Position numbers and translations under genes: made by a program. From the NCBI RefSeq assembly GCF_000816845.1, contig NZ_CP006880.1, positions 1,550,001 through 1,614,000 of the forward strand: DNA of 64,000 bases. The letters are read 5' to 3'. Shown piece by piece: positions 28,902 through 38,368 of this stretch. Numbering within the stretch: the first letter of the stretch is position 1; every line of letters starts with the position of its first letter. Below the pieces are notes generated by a model, which saw nothing but the letters and a program-made list of their open reading frames with translations, searched no databases and was not told the origin of the DNA. Source of the DNA: Rhizobium gallicum bv. gallicum R602sp. Its GTDB lineage: Bacteria; Pseudomonadota; Alphaproteobacteria; Rhizobiales; Rhizobiaceae.

Positions 28902-29536
28902 GTCAGGGCGGCCTTGATGTGTCCAATATCGATGTTTTCGGCGAAAGCCTCCTGCAGTGTCTGGGGCGTTGGACCAGACAACCACGGCAGGCGGCCAAGC
29001 GACCGGATGCCTCCGATCTCGGCGATGACCCGCTGCGTTTCGGCGTTCTCGTCACCGATGAAGGCAACACCGAGGATCGGCATCGCACGGTGCTTCAGCG
29101 CCTCTAGCGACAGCAGCGTATGATTGATCGTTCCAAGCGTTGTCCTCGCGCACAAAATGACAGGGATCTGCCAACGGGCAAAAACATCGGCGAACAACAG
29201 CCGGTCCGTAAGCGGCACCAAAAGGCCGCCGGCCCCTTCCACGACCAGAGGGTGGTCGGTTTCAGGAAGGCTCAGTCGCTCGGGCGCGACCGATACACAA
29301 TCGAGGCTGGCAGAGAGATGCGGAGATGCTGGTGTCTTCAGTCTGTAAGCCTCCGGGATGATCCGTGCCGGAGAAATGCCGCCCAGCCGTGCGACAGCCT
29401 GGCTGTCAGTCTCTTCCTCAAGACCCGCCTGCACCGGCTTCCAGTAATAGCCATCCAGTGCCTGCGTCAGGGCGGCGGCGAACCACGTCTTGCCAATCCC
29501 GGTGTCCGTTCCGGTGACGACGCAAGCCTCCGTCAT
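28898..29536 (-). CDS. bioD: Dethiobiotin synthetase
   Basis: A 212-residue P-loop enzyme that closes the ureido ring of dethiobiotin from 7,8-diaminopelargonate, CO2 and ATP. The P-loop GTDTGIGKT is at residues 8-16, the substrate-site stretch [10 protein letters not shown] follows near residue 30, and [11 protein letters not shown] is near residue 110. The enzyme has normal length. Its start overlaps the bioF stop and its stop overlaps the bioA start, each by four bases. Confidence 0.96.
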   Translation of the reverse strand: MTEACVVTGTDTGIGKTWFAAALTQALDGYYWKPVQAGLEEETDSQAVARLGGISPARIIPEAYRLKTPASPHLSASLDCVSVAPERLSLPETDHPLVVEGAGGLLVPLTDRLLFADVFARWQIPVILCARTTLGTINHTLLSLEALKHRAMPILGVAFIGDENAETQRVIAEIGGIRSLGRLPWLSGPTPQTLQEAFAENIDIGHIKAALT

Positions 29537-30681
29537 GACCGCTCCTGATCCGCCAGGACGGCTGCAAGCTGCTCGAACATGCTGGAAATCATGCTGGAAT
29601 TCACGTTAAGCGTGATTGCGATTCTCAGCCGCGCTGTCCCCTCCGGCACGGTCGGCGGACGGATTGCCCTGATGTCGAAGCCTTGGTCGCGCATATGCGC
29701 GGCAATTGCGACGGCGCGCGCATTGTCGCCGATCATCACCGGCAGGATCTGGGAACCGCTGCCTTTGGCACCGGTCGCAGCCGCAAGTGCGGAGTTTGCA
29801 AAAGCCCGCAGCTTGTCGAGCTCCGCGCGCCGCTGCGGCTCGTCCCCGAGAACGCGCAACGCTTCGCCAACCGCAGCCGCCATCAACGGCGAAGGCGCCG
29901 TCGAATAGATGAAACCGCGGGCGCGGTTGACGAGGTAGTCGCAAATGACAGCGCTTGCAGAAAGCAGCGCTCCGGCAACGCCGAGCGCCTTGCCGCAGGT
30001 GTGAAGGACGATGAGGTTGTCTTGCACTTCCAGACCTGCCGAAAAACCGCGTCCCCCCGGCCCGAAGACACCGGTTGCATGCGCTTCGTCCACGACCAGG
30101 AAGGCGTCATGCGCATTCGCAATGCTTGCAAGTTGAGCAAGCGGTGCGCGATCGCCGTCCATGGAATAGAGGCTCTCGACGGCAATCCAGGCTCTGCCAG
30201 TGCCGCCTGACCGGCGCCATCTTTTGATCGCCTCATCGAAGGCGCCAACATCGTTGTGGGCGACCGACATCGCGCGTGCCTTGCTCGCCGCGATCCCCTC
30301 ATGCGCGCTTGCGTGGATCAGGGCATCGTGGATGATGATGTCCTCGCGCTGCGGAAGGGTCGAAAAGACAGCGAAGTTGGCCGCGTAGCCGCTGCCGAAA
30401 TAGACGACCCTTTCGGTTCCGAAATATGTGGCTGCCTGCTCCTCAAGCGCTTCGTGCTCGGGATGATTGCCCCGCAGCAGCCTCGACCCCCCTGCCCCGA
30501 CCGCAACGCCGCGCCCGATCGCTTCGGCAATCGCGTTCTTAAGGCGCTCCGATTGAGCAAGCCCCAGATAGTCGTTCGACGTGAAATCGATGCCGCTCTG
30601 GCCGATCAGCGCCCGGGCGCGGCCCTTCCGTTCAAGGCCGGCCAGTGTCCGCTCGTAGCGGGCAAGGCCCGCAAACCTCAT
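29533..30681 (-). CDS. bioF: 8-amino-7-oxononanoate synthase
   Basis: A 382-residue alpha-oxoamine synthase (PLP) that joins pimeloyl-ACP and alanine. Signatures are [13 protein letters not shown] near residue 30, [36 protein letters not shown] with the PLP aspartate, and the lysine in [15 protein letters not shown]. It is coupled to bioB and bioD by 4-bp overlaps. In this pathway its acyl substrate would come through BioZ. Confidence 0.96.
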   Translation of the reverse strand: MRFAGLARYERTLAGLERKGRARALIGQSGIDFTSNDYLGLAQSERLKNAIAEAIGRGVAVGAGGSRLLRGNHPEHEALEEQAATYFGTERVVYFGSGYAANFAVFSTLPQREDIIIHDALIHASAHEGIAASKARAMSVAHNDVGAFDEAIKRWRRSGGTGRAWIAVESLYSMDGDRAPLAQLASIANAHDAFLVVDEAHATGVFGPGGRGFSAGLEVQDNLIVLHTCGKALGVAGALLSASAVICDYLVNRARGFIYSTAPSPLMAAAVGEALRVLGDEPQRRAELDKLRAFANSALAAATGAKGSGSQILPVMIGDNARAVAIAAHMRDQGFDIRAIRPPTVPEGTARLRIAITLNVNSSMISSMFEQLAAVLADQERS

Positions 30682-31691
30682 GGGGCCGTCTCCCCGCCGT
30701 CCAGTTCCATCGGCTTCAGACCGAGGCGGCGAAACAGTGCGCTGTCGTCGTCCTCCCCTGGATTGTCGGCTGTCAAAAGGGTATCGCCGACGAAGATGGA
30801 ATTGGCACCAGCGAAGAAACAGAGGGCTTGCATCTCATCGCTCATATCGGAGCGTCCCGCCGAAAGCCGCAGGTGCGAGGCCGGCATCAAGATGCGGGCC
30901 AGAGCGATCGTTCGCACGAACTCGATCGGATCGACGGGTTCGGCGTCGGCAAGCTTCGAACCCGGGATAGGGATCAGCATGTTGATCGGCACGCTTTCGG
31001 GAGGCACGGCCAGATTGGCAAGCGTCACCAGCATCGCGATGCGGTCGGCGGCCGTCTCACCCATCCCGAGGATGCCGCCCGCACAGACCTTGATGCCGGC
31101 GTCACGAACATTCGACAGTGTCTGCAAACGGTCGGCAAATGTCCGCGTGGTTATGATCTCGCCGTAGAAGCGTTCGGAGGTGTCGATATTGTGGTTGTAA
31201 TAGTCAAGCCCCGCTTGCGCGAGCGCAGCGCTCTGTGCCGGCGTCAGCATGCCGAGCGTCATGCAGGTTTCCATGCCCAGGGCCTTGACGCCCTTCACCA
31301 TGGCAGCGATCGCATCCATGTCGCGATCCTTCGGGCTGCGCCATGCAGCGCCCATGCAATAGCGGGTCGCGCCGCCCTCCTTTGCCTTGCGCGCTTCAGC
31401 AAGGACACGTTCGACCTCCATCAGCTTCGAGGCCTTGAGCCCGGTCGAATAATGGGCCGACTGGCTGCAATAGCCGCAGTCCTCCGCGCAGCCGCCGGTC
31501 TTGATGGACAGCAGACGGCTCATCTGGACAGCGTTCGGATCGAAGTTTTCGCGATGAACACCGTGAGCACGAAAAAGAAGATCGTTGAACGGCAAATTAT
31601 AGATAATTTCTGCTGCATCCGCCCGATACCGAGGGATGGGAGGCTCCGCAATCTCGTATGCACCCTTCAGATCAGCCGTTTCAGCCTGCAT
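30678..31691 (-). CDS. bioB: Biotin synthase
   Basis: A 337-residue radical-SAM enzyme that inserts sulfur into dethiobiotin. The 4Fe-4S cluster cysteines are C68, C72 and C75 in [19 protein letters not shown]. Other conserved parts are [47 protein letters not shown] and [12 protein letters not shown], which holds the conserved Arg of the 2Fe-2S site. The ATG at 31691 follows GGGAGGACCTCG; the open frame reaches far upstream but is not coding. It is the first gene of bioBFDAZ. One BioR box lies 52 bp upstream; a second exact-type box (31597-31606) lies inside the gene at codons 29-32. Confidence 0.97.
   Translation of the reverse strand: MQAETADLKGAYEIAEPPIPRYRADAAEIIYNLPFNDLLFRAHGVHRENFDPNAVQMSRLLSIKTGGCAEDCGYCSQSAHYSTGLKASKLMEVERVLAEARKAKEGGATRYCMGAAWRSPKDRDMDAIAAMVKGVKALGMETCMTLGMLTPAQSAALAQAGLDYYNHNIDTSERFYGEIITTRTFADRLQTLSNVRDAGIKVCAGGILGMGETAADRIAMLVTLANLAVPPESVPINMLIPIPGSKLADAEPVDPIEFVRTIALARILMPASHLRLSAGRSDMSDEMQALCFFAGANSIFVGDTLLTADNPGEDDDSALFRRLGLKPMELDGGETAP
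31597..31606. promoter_or_regulatory. BioR-type box inside the bioB coding region
   Basis: TTATAGATAA on the plus strand, within a 12-bp ATTATAGATAAT. It lies 85 nt after the bioB ATG and encodes part of Ile-Ile-Tyr-Asn (residues 29-32). It has the same sequence as the box at the bioR start. Function is unproven; it could act as an auxiliary operator. Confidence 0.4.
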
Positions 31692-31743
31692 CGAACGAGG
31701 TCCTCCCTTATGGATGCGTTTGCGATATAGATATCTTCCAGCT

Positions 31744-31753
31744 TTATCTATAA
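31744..31753. promoter_or_regulatory. BioR operator of bioBFDAZ
   Basis: TTATCTATAA matches the known alphaproteobacterial BioR operator, 52 bp upstream of the bioB ATG and inside an AT-rich promoter segment. A related sequence GATATAGATATC at 31724-31735 lies between it and the gene and may be a weaker second site. Confidence 0.85.
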
Positions 31754-31833
31754 TAATGCAGCGCAACATAAGGCAAGAGCGGAGGTGGATTTTCCGCTTA
31801 GCGACAGATTGCAGCGATGGGAAAACCGCCTGC

Positions 31834-32502
31834 TCAGCCGACGATCGCGAAACGCTCGGCGTCAGGGGCCGCGCCGCTTCTTGCCGGCCGCCGGCCGATC
31901 CATTGGACATGCCGCTCCAGGACGGTGGCCGCGTGTTCGGTTTCTCCTTCGCGAAGAAAACCGAGGATCGCTCGATGATCGCGGTCCTTGGGTGTCTGCC
32001 AGCCCGAGTTCCACGTTGCGAAAAGAAACCGCGCGCTCGCGGCGTGCAGATCATCAATTGCCGCCAAGAGCCGCGGCATCGCGCAAGGCGAAAGCACCAG
32101 CCGGTGAAAGCGCCTGTTTGCCGCTTCCCAGCCGCGAACATCAACGGCCTGGTCGCCTTCAAGGGTGGCGCATTCGGCCTGGTCGAGGATGGACGGCGTC
32201 AGGTGGGGAGCCGCATGGCGAAGCGCCAGGACTTCGAGCGCGGCGCGCATGCGCGCTACTTCCTGCACTTCTGCAAGATCGAATGACGCAACGCGGACGC
32301 CTCGCCTCGGCTCGCTGATCGCAAGCCCCTGCGCCTCCAGCCGCCGAAGTGCCTCACGCACCGGTACATGGCTGGAGCCGAATTCCTCGGCGATATGATC
32401 CTGCTTGAGTTTGGAGCCGGGTGCGAGCTGTCCTGTCACGATCCGGTCAGCAAGGACGCGGCTTATCCGCACGGCAATTGTCTCGTCACTGTGATGGGTC
32501 AT
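31834..32502 (-). CDS. bioR: BioR, GntR-family repressor of biotin genes
   Basis: A 222-residue FCD-type GntR regulator. The winged HTH is at residues 8-75 ([20 protein letters not shown] and [18 protein letters not shown]). The helical C-terminal domain includes [35 protein letters not shown] and [14 protein letters not shown]. It is identified as BioR by its position directly upstream of bioBFDAZ on the same strand and by TTATAGATAA four bases before its own ATG. BioR represses bio genes when biotin is sufficient. The box at its start implies autoregulation. Confidence 0.93.
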   Translation of the reverse strand: MTHHSDETIAVRISRVLADRIVTGQLAPGSKLKQDHIAEEFGSSHVPVREALRRLEAQGLAISEPRRGVRVASFDLAEVQEVARMRAALEVLALRHAAPHLTPSILDQAECATLEGDQAVDVRGWEAANRRFHRLVLSPCAMPRLLAAIDDLHAASARFLFATWNSGWQTPKDRDHRAILGFLREGETEHAATVLERHVQWIGRRPARSGAAPDAERFAIVG

Positions 32503-32505
32503 TTT

Positions 32506-32515
32506 TTATAGATAA
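32506..32515. promoter_or_regulatory. BioR operator at the bioR start
   Basis: TTATAGATAA ends four bases before the bioR ATG (32502 on the minus strand). It would block transcription or its start, giving negative autoregulation. It is the reverse complement of the bioB promoter box and identical to the box inside bioB. Confidence 0.85.
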
Positions 32516-32562
32516 TTCGCTTCGCCACGACTGTCGAGACGGCAACCGCCTCATGGCCGCGG

Positions 32563-34284
32563 TCAAGAATTGCTGGCAAGCTGGGCATCGTAAAGGCGCC
32601 TGTAATGGCCGCGCCGCTTTAGCAACTCGGCATGCGAACCCTCTTCCACAACACGTGAGCCGTCCACGACAACGATCCGGTCCGCGTCGCGTATTGTTGC
32701 CAGCCGGTGCGCGATAATCAGCGTCGTCCTGCCTTCGGCAAGCTTGGCCAGCGATCGTTGTATCTGACGTTCGGTCTCTGTATCGAGCGCCGACGTCGCC
32801 TCGTCGAGAATGAGGATCGGCGGGTTCTTCAAGAACATGCGGGCAATTGCCAGGCGTTGTTTCTGGCCGCCCGACAATTTGACGCCGCGTTCGCCGATCA
32901 TCGTATCCAGCCCGTCTGGCAGCGACGCAATCATGTCGTCAAGCTTGGCGCGCATAGCGGCCTCGACAATATCGGCTTCGCCGGCGTCCAGCCTTCCATA
33001 GGCGATGTTTTCGCGAATCGTTCCTGCGAACAGAAAGACATCCTGCTGCACGACACCGATCTGACGTCTGAGCGAGGCGAGTTTCATATGGCGGATGTCG
33101 ATGCCGTCCACCGAGATGGCCCCGTCGCCGACTTCATAAAAGCGTGGCAGCAGCGAGCATATCGTCGTCTTTCCTGCGCCAGAGGGGCCGACGAATGCAA
33201 CCGTCTCGCCTGCCCTGATCGTCAGATTGACATGCTTAAGCGCCGCCTTGCCGCTGCTATAGGCGAAAGACACGTCGCGATAGGCGATTTCGCCCCTCAA
33301 ATGATCGACTTCGATCGCGTCGGGCGCATCCTCGATATCGGGTTCTGTGTCGATCAGTTCGGTAAACCGCCGGAAACCGGCAATGCCTTTCGGGTAGGTT
33401 TCGATAACCGAGTTGATCTTCTCGACGGGTCGGAAGAAGACGCCGACGAGAAGCAGGAAACCAATGAAGCCACCGGCCGTCAGCTCGCCCGCCAGAACGA
33501 AATAGCTGCCGGCGATCATCACGATCATCTGCGTCAGCCGCATGCTCATGTAACTCAGCGATGTGCTGGCAGCCATGATGCGGTAGGCTTGGAGTTTCGT
33601 CCTCCGGTAGCTTTGATTGTCATTTTCGAAGAGAGCCCGTTCATGGTCCTCGTTGCCGAAGGCCTGCACGACCCTGACACCGCCGACGCTCTCTTCGATC
33701 CGGGCATTGAAATCGCCGACGCGCCCGAAGAGGGCCCGCGAATTCCTCGTCATCCGGGTTCCGTAACGGCTGGTCACCCACGCCGTCAGCGGCACGATGA
33801 TGGCGGTGATGAGCGCGAGCTGCCAATTGACAGTCAGCATCAAGATCAGTGCGCCTGCAAACGTCATCACCGCAATGAAAAGATCCTCGGGACCGTGATG
33901 GGCCACTTCGCCGATCTCTTCGAGATCCTTGGTTAGACGGCCGACCAGATGGCCGGTCTTCTGATTGTCGTAATAGCTGAAGGAGAGCTTCTGAAGATGG
34001 TCGAAGGCCGCCCGGCGCATGTCGGTCTCGATGTTGATGCCGAGCATATGGCCCCAATAGGTGACGATCGCCATCAAGCCGGTGTTGATCACATAAACCA
34101 CCAGAAGACCGGCAGATGCCAATAAAATGAGCAGCCAGTCCTGGCCGATCAGAAGCCGGTCGACGAACAGCTTCACAGCCATCGGAAAGCCGAGCTCGAG
34201 CAGGCCCGAGATGATCGCGCAGCTGAAATCCAGCACGAAGAGGCCGCGATAGGGCCTGTAATAGGAAAAGAAACGGCGGAGCAT
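32563..34284 (-). CDS. ABC exporter half-transporter, MsbA/multidrug type
   Basis: A 573-residue fusion of a six-helix membrane domain (residues 1-310; first helix YRGLFVLDFSCAIISGLLEL) and an ATPase domain. The latter has Walker A GPSGAGKTT near residue 368, signature LSGGQKQRLAIARMF, Walker B ILILDEATSALD and the switch histidine in LIIAHRLATI. It acts as a homodimer in the inner membrane and exports lipids, drugs or peptides. The ATG at 34284 has AAGG upstream; an in-frame ATG at 34338 is less likely. It is divergent from the siderophore importer and shares its 114-bp promoter region. A role in siderophore recycling or export is possible but only inferred. Confidence 0.9.
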   Translation of the reverse strand: MLRRFFSYYRPYRGLFVLDFSCAIISGLLELGFPMAVKLFVDRLLIGQDWLLILLASAGLLVVYVINTGLMAIVTYWGHMLGINIETDMRRAAFDHLQKLSFSYYDNQKTGHLVGRLTKDLEEIGEVAHHGPEDLFIAVMTFAGALILMLTVNWQLALITAIIVPLTAWVTSRYGTRMTRNSRALFGRVGDFNARIEESVGGVRVVQAFGNEDHERALFENDNQSYRRTKLQAYRIMAASTSLSYMSMRLTQMIVMIAGSYFVLAGELTAGGFIGFLLLVGVFFRPVEKINSVIETYPKGIAGFRRFTELIDTEPDIEDAPDAIEVDHLRGEIAYRDVSFAYSSGKAALKHVNLTIRAGETVAFVGPSGAGKTTICSLLPRFYEVGDGAISVDGIDIRHMKLASLRRQIGVVQQDVFLFAGTIRENIAYGRLDAGEADIVEAAMRAKLDDMIASLPDGLDTMIGERGVKLSGGQKQRLAIARMFLKNPPILILDEATSALDTETERQIQRSLAKLAEGRTTLIIAHRLATIRDADRIVVVDGSRVVEEGSHAELLKRRGHYRRLYDAQLASNS

Positions 34285-34398
34285 TTCGACCTTTGAAGGG
34301 AGTGAGCTTAAACGGCGGCATTGACGATAAGCGCGCATTGATGCGAAACATGATCCGCACTCTCATATTTTTTGACGAGAGCCAATAGGGCGCTGTGC

Positions 34399-35235
34399 AT
34401 GACATTGCATGTTGATAAGAAACCGGCAACTGCCACCGAGGCGAAAGGTTCCGACGCGGGCACCGCTTCCATGCTCTCTCTTCAAGACGTCGGCTTCGTC
34501 ATCGAAGGCCGTACCCTGCTGCACCCGCTGACGCTGGACTTTGCAGCCGGAAAAACGGTCGCGTTGATCGGCCATAACGGTTCCGGAAAATCGACGCTGC
34601 TGAAGCTTCTCGCCCGCCAGCAACAGCCTTCTTCCGGCACGATACGCTTGGAAGGCAAGGCGCTTGCCGAATGGCCGGGCCGCGCCTTTGCCCGCCGCCT
34701 CGGCTACCTGCCGCAGCAAACGCCGGCAGCGCCGGGGATGCTTGTCAAGGAGCTTGTCGCGCTCGGCCGCTACCCCTGGCATGGTGCGCTCGGCCGCTTC
34801 GCAGAAGCGGATCGCACCAAGGTTTGCGAGGCGCTGGAACTGACAGGCACCGCCTCAGTGGCCGGCAGGCTTGTCGATACGCTGTCGGGCGGAGAACGCC
34901 AGCGCGTTTGGCTGGCGATGCTTGTAGCCCAAGATGCCGATTGCCTACTGCTTGACGAACCCATCTCAGCACTCGACATCGGCCATCAACTCGAAGTGCT
35001 GGCGCTGACCCAGACACTTTCGCGCGAGAAGGGCCTCAGCGTCATCGCCGTGCTTCACGACGTCAACATGGCGGCGCGATTCTGCGACGAAATCGTCGCG
35101 CTGCATTCCGGGCGCTTGATTGCACGGGGGACACCGGCGGAAATCATGAGACCTGCCGAACTCGATAAGATCTACAATGTCCGAATGGATGTGATGCAGC
35201 AACGATCCGGTCGGCTCGTGGCGGTGGCCCAATAG
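34399..35235 (+). CDS. fhuC: Iron-siderophore ABC transporter ATPase (FhuC type)
   Basis: A 278-residue ATPase of the iron/B12 importer family. It has Walker A GHNGSGKST near residue 59, a Q-loop in GYLPQQTPAAPG, signature LSGGERQRVWLAMLVAQ, Walker B LLLDEPISALDIGH and the switch histidine in VIAVLHDVNMAARF. The ATG at 34399 is preferred over a TTG at 34372. It stands first in a set with a TonB receptor, FhuD-like and FhuB-like genes, the composition of a hydroxamate siderophore system. Its ribosome site is weak (AGGG). A 152-bp gap containing a strong dyad separates it from the receptor gene. Confidence 0.88.
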   Translation: MTLHVDKKPATATEAKGSDAGTASMLSLQDVGFVIEGRTLLHPLTLDFAAGKTVALIGHNGSGKSTLLKLLARQQQPSSGTIRLEGKALAEWPGRAFARRLGYLPQQTPAAPGMLVKELVALGRYPWHGALGRFAEADRTKVCEALELTGTASVAGRLVDTLSGGERQRVWLAMLVAQDADCLLLDEPISALDIGHQLEVLALTQTLSREKGLSVIAVLHDVNMAARFCDEIVALHSGRLIARGTPAEIMRPAELDKIYNVRMDVMQQRSGRLVAVAQ

Positions 35236-35275
35236 TTCTGGATTGCAAGTTCGAAGGGCGGAAACTTCCCGCCTG

Positions 35276-35300
35276 AAAGTTGACAGTGACTGGCAACTTT
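35276..35300. promoter_or_regulatory. 25-bp dyad upstream of the TonB receptor gene
   Basis: AAAGTTG (35276-35282) and CAACTTT (35294-35300) are perfect complements; inside, CAGT and ACTG also pair around a central G, with one mismatched pair between. No T-run follows, so an operator is more likely than a terminator. It overlaps a TTGACA at 35280-35285. The regulator is unknown; iron control is the obvious hypothesis. Confidence 0.5.
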
Positions 35301-35387
35301 AATAGGTGTCGGGCACGGAAGCCACGGCCCCTGCGCCCCAGCCACCAGCATTTCATTTCGATATCGGATTTTGCCTGGGGAGCAGCG

Positions 35388-37511
35388 ATGTCCTTTCGTT
35401 CCGCGCTTGGCCGCACCATTCTTTCTCTTTCATGCAGCGCAGGCTTTTTTCTACCGGCGCTTGCGCAGGATCAGGCAGTGACGGTGCTGCAGCCTGTCGT
35501 CATCCAAGGGGATGGCGGCGGTGCATACGGCAGCGGCATATTCGAAGAGGAAGGTTACGTTGCCAAAGCCGGGCGCGCAGCCGGCAAGAGCGATACCCCG
35601 CTGATCGAAACGCCGCAGTCGGTGTCCGTGATCACGGCGGACCAGATCGACGCGCAAGGCGCCGAAACCCTGAATGCGGCCCTGCGTTACAGCGCAGGCG
35701 TCGCCGGCGAGAATAATGGATCGGATACTCGCGGCTATGGGCTGCAAATCCGCGGCTTTAACGTCTCCGACGAAATCTTCTATGTCGATGGCCTGCATTC
35801 GAAGGGAACGGAATTCGCCTCCTTCCTGTCGCTGGAGACTTACGGCGCCGAAGCCATCGAGCTTGTGCGCGGTCCGGCTTCCGTACTTTACGGCCAGAAC
35901 AGCCCCGGCGGCATCATCAATTACTCCAGCAAACGCCCGACTGCCGAAGCGTTCGGCGAAGTGGGCCTCAGCGCCGGCAGCTTCGACCGCTACGAAGCAC
36001 AATTCGATATTGGTGGTCCGATCACCGAAGACGGGGTATTCAGCTACCGCCTAACGGGTCTTGGCCGCAAGGGCGACACACATGTGGACTTCGTCAACGA
36101 CGATCGCGTCTACCTCGCACCCTCCGTCAAATGGGCGCCGGACGACGAAACGAGCCTGACGGTCTTTGCAAAATACCAGAAGGACTTCACCGGTTGGGGC
36201 ATCCAGTTTCTGCCTGCATCCGGAACCGTCCTGCCGAACGCGAATGGCGAAATTCCACGCGACAGGTTTGTCGGCGAACCGGATTTTGACCGCTATGACC
36301 TGACGATTGCGACGATTGGCTACGCGTTCGAGCACCAAATCGACGAGACGTGGGCTTTCCGGCAGAACGCGCGCTATTCCTATCTGAAAAACGTACAGGA
36401 AGGGGTTTTTGGCAACGGACTCGCCGCCGACGGACGCACCCTCATGCGTTATGCCGACGAAGGCCGATCGCAGCTGGCAAGCTTTGCGATCGACAATCAG
36501 GCGGAGGCAATGTTCGACACCGGTCCGCTTGCGCATAAGATGCTTTTCGGGCTTGATTATCAGTATACACATTTCAAAGACTGGGGCACCTATGCCGATG
36601 TCGATCCAATTGATGTCTTCAATCCGGTCTACGGCTCGCCGCTGCCAGCACTTGATGTCTATACAGACGCGAAGACGACACAGCATCAGCTCGGCCTTTA
36701 CGTGAACGACCAGGTCAAGTTCGACAAATTCGTGCTGACGGGCGGCCTCCGTCACGACTGGGCGCGAATGGAAACGCTCGAGCAGTTTGACGGAAGCCGC
36801 ACGGACAAATCCGATCGTGCCTTTACCGGCCGCCTCGGCCTTGTCTATCTGGCCGATAACGGTCTTGCGCCCTACGCCAGCTATTCGACCTCGTTCATGC
36901 CGGTGCTTGACGATCCGAGCTTTGATCCCGAAACAGGGCGGCAATACGAGGTCGGCGTGAAGTATCAGCCGGAAGGCTATAACAGCTTCGTGACGCTTTC
37001 GGCCTTTGATCTGACGAAAGACAATGCCGTTCGCTATCAAGGAAGTACTGCGGTGCAGACCGGAGAAATCCGCTCCCGCGGCGTCGAACTCGAAGGCGTC
37101 GCAAGCCTCGATGAGGGCTGGGATATCAAGCTTGCTTATGCCTATCTCGATACCGAGATCATGGACGATACCGAGGGAACCGGCGGCAACACGCCTTACG
37201 GCGTGCCTCGCCATCGCGCGTCTCTATGGGCAAAGTACACGCTCCAGCGCGGCACGTTGGAGGGTCTCGGCCTAGCCGCAGGCATCCGCTACATCGGATC
37301 GACCTATGGCGACGATGCGAATTCGTTCAAGGTTGCGAGCGTTACACTTGTCGACCTTGCCGCAAATTACCAGTGGAAAGACTACGAGTTCCAGCTGAAC
37401 GTCAGTAATCTCTTCGACAAGCGCTATGTGGCCTCGTGCTTTTCGCAAACGGCCGGATGCTTTTTCGGCGAGGGCCGCAAGATCGTCGGCTCGGTGAAAT
37501 ACCGTTGGTAA
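35388..37511 (+). CDS. TonB-dependent siderophore receptor, FhuA/FoxA-like
   Basis: A 707-residue outer-membrane receptor. A signal peptide spans residues 1-25 (cleavage after LPALAQ) and a TonB-box-like stretch follows (AVTVLQPVVI). The plug domain begins with ETPQSVSVITADQIDAQGAE and contains GFNVSDEIFYVDGL and VRGPASVLYGQNSPGGIINY. The 22-strand barrel ends in LFDKRYVASC, a cysteine pair (SC..GC) and the terminal aromatic residue of KYRW. The C-terminal FFGEGRKIVGSVKYRW pattern is typical of ferrichrome/ferrioxamine receptors. The ATG at 35388 gives a proper signal peptide. It overlaps the FhuD-like gene by one base (TAATG). Confidence 0.92.
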   Translation: MSFRSALGRTILSLSCSAGFFLPALAQDQAVTVLQPVVIQGDGGGAYGSGIFEEEGYVAKAGRAAGKSDTPLIETPQSVSVITADQIDAQGAETLNAALRYSAGVAGENNGSDTRGYGLQIRGFNVSDEIFYVDGLHSKGTEFASFLSLETYGAEAIELVRGPASVLYGQNSPGGIINYSSKRPTAEAFGEVGLSAGSFDRYEAQFDIGGPITEDGVFSYRLTGLGRKGDTHVDFVNDDRVYLAPSVKWAPDDETSLTVFAKYQKDFTGWGIQFLPASGTVLPNANGEIPRDRFVGEPDFDRYDLTIATIGYAFEHQIDETWAFRQNARYSYLKNVQEGVFGNGLAADGRTLMRYADEGRSQLASFAIDNQAEAMFDTGPLAHKMLFGLDYQYTHFKDWGTYADVDPIDVFNPVYGSPLPALDVYTDAKTTQHQLGLYVNDQVKFDKFVLTGGLRHDWARMETLEQFDGSRTDKSDRAFTGRLGLVYLADNGLAPYASYSTSFMPVLDDPSFDPETGRQYEVGVKYQPEGYNSFVTLSAFDLTKDNAVRYQGSTAVQTGEIRSRGVELEGVASLDEGWDIKLAYAYLDTEIMDDTEGTGGNTPYGVPRHRASLWAKYTLQRGTLEGLGLAAGIRYIGSTYGDDANSFKVASVTLVDLAANYQWKDYEFQLNVSNLFDKRYVASCFSQTAGCFFGEGRKIVGSVKYRW

Positions 37512-38368
37512 TGTTTACCCGGCGGACTTTATTCGGCGGGCTAGCCGCATCGGCTTTCGCACCGGCGGCCTTCGCATCCCCGCCGCGACGCATCGTCTGC
37601 CTCGAATGGACATCGGCCGAAATGTTCATGTCGCTCGGCGTGCAGCCATTGGCGGTTGCCGATCTCAAAGGCTATCGGGACTGGGTCGCTGCGCCCGCAC
37701 TGCCCTTGTCGACATTTGATCTCGGCGCCCGCGGCGAACCGAACCTCGAAGTGATCAGCGCGCTTCGTCCCGATCTGATCGCAGGCGCCTATGGCTACGG
37801 GATTGATGAAACAATGTTTGCGCACTTTGCGCCGGTGTTCAGCGTTCCGTTCTATGACGGAAAGAGCACGCCGCTTGCTCAGGCGGCAGCCGAAACCGTA
37901 AAACTCGGCGCTCTTCTGCGACGGCAGGAGGAAGCGCGGGAGCATGTCAGCCAAGCCCTGCGCACGATCAATGATACCAGGGATGCTCTTCGCACCCGCC
38001 CGGCCGGTCCGATCGCGATCGTCAGCATGTTCGACGACCGCCACGTGCGGGTCTATGGAAGAGGCAGCCTGTTCCAAGACGTGTTTGACCGCATCGGGCT
38101 GGTCAACGCGTGGACCGGCCGGACATCGGAATGGGGATTTTCAATCGTTGGCATCGATGCGCTTACGACAATCGGTAATGCCCATCTGGTTTTGCTCGAT
38201 CCGATCCCGGCGCATATCCGCATCCGCATTGTGCAGAGTACGCTCTGGACCAGCCTGCCCTGTGTCAGAGCTGGAAATGTTGCAACGATTCCCCCGGTGT
38301 GGCCCTTCGGTGGGTTGGCCGCTGCCGCCCGTTTCGCCAACTTGATCGAAAACGTCGTGCAGGCATGA
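37511..38368 (+). CDS. fhuD: Iron-hydroxamate periplasmic binding protein (FhuD type)
   Basis: A 285-residue siderophore-binding protein. The N-terminus FTRRTLFGGLAASAFAPAAF looks like a twin-arginine signal. The mature part has RRIVCLEWTSAEMFMSLGVQ, LRPDLIAGAYGYG and VFSVPFYDGKS, and ends with PPVWPFGGLAAAARF as in FhuD. It passes the ferric siderophore from the receptor to FhuB. The start overlaps the receptor stop (TAATG) and the stop overlaps the fhuB start (ATGA), so receptor, binding protein and permease are translationally coupled. Confidence 0.9.
   Translation: MFTRRTLFGGLAASAFAPAAFASPPRRIVCLEWTSAEMFMSLGVQPLAVADLKGYRDWVAAPALPLSTFDLGARGEPNLEVISALRPDLIAGAYGYGIDETMFAHFAPVFSVPFYDGKSTPLAQAAAETVKLGALLRRQEEAREHVSQALRTINDTRDALRTRPAGPIAIVSMFDDRHVRVYGRGSLFQDVFDRIGLVNAWTGRTSEWGFSIVGIDALTTIGNAHLVLLDPIPAHIRIRIVQSTLWTSLPCVRAGNVATIPPVWPFGGLAAAARFANLIENVVQA

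Noticed and set aside
30256..31730. Long plus-strand frames antisense to bioF and bioB
   Set aside because: They mirror well-identified biotin genes and have no conserved motif or convincing ribosome site.
34351..34365. TGA-N9-TCA pattern, like the rhizobial RirA iron-responsive operator, upstream of fhuC
   Set aside because: Only six fixed bases match and the surrounding bases do not clearly fit the longer consensus, so chance is a sufficient explanation despite the suitable position.
36051..37214. 387-codon minus-strand frame inside the TonB receptor gene
   Set aside because: The receptor reading frame is continuous with clear plug and barrel motifs; the antisense frame is a codon-bias shadow.
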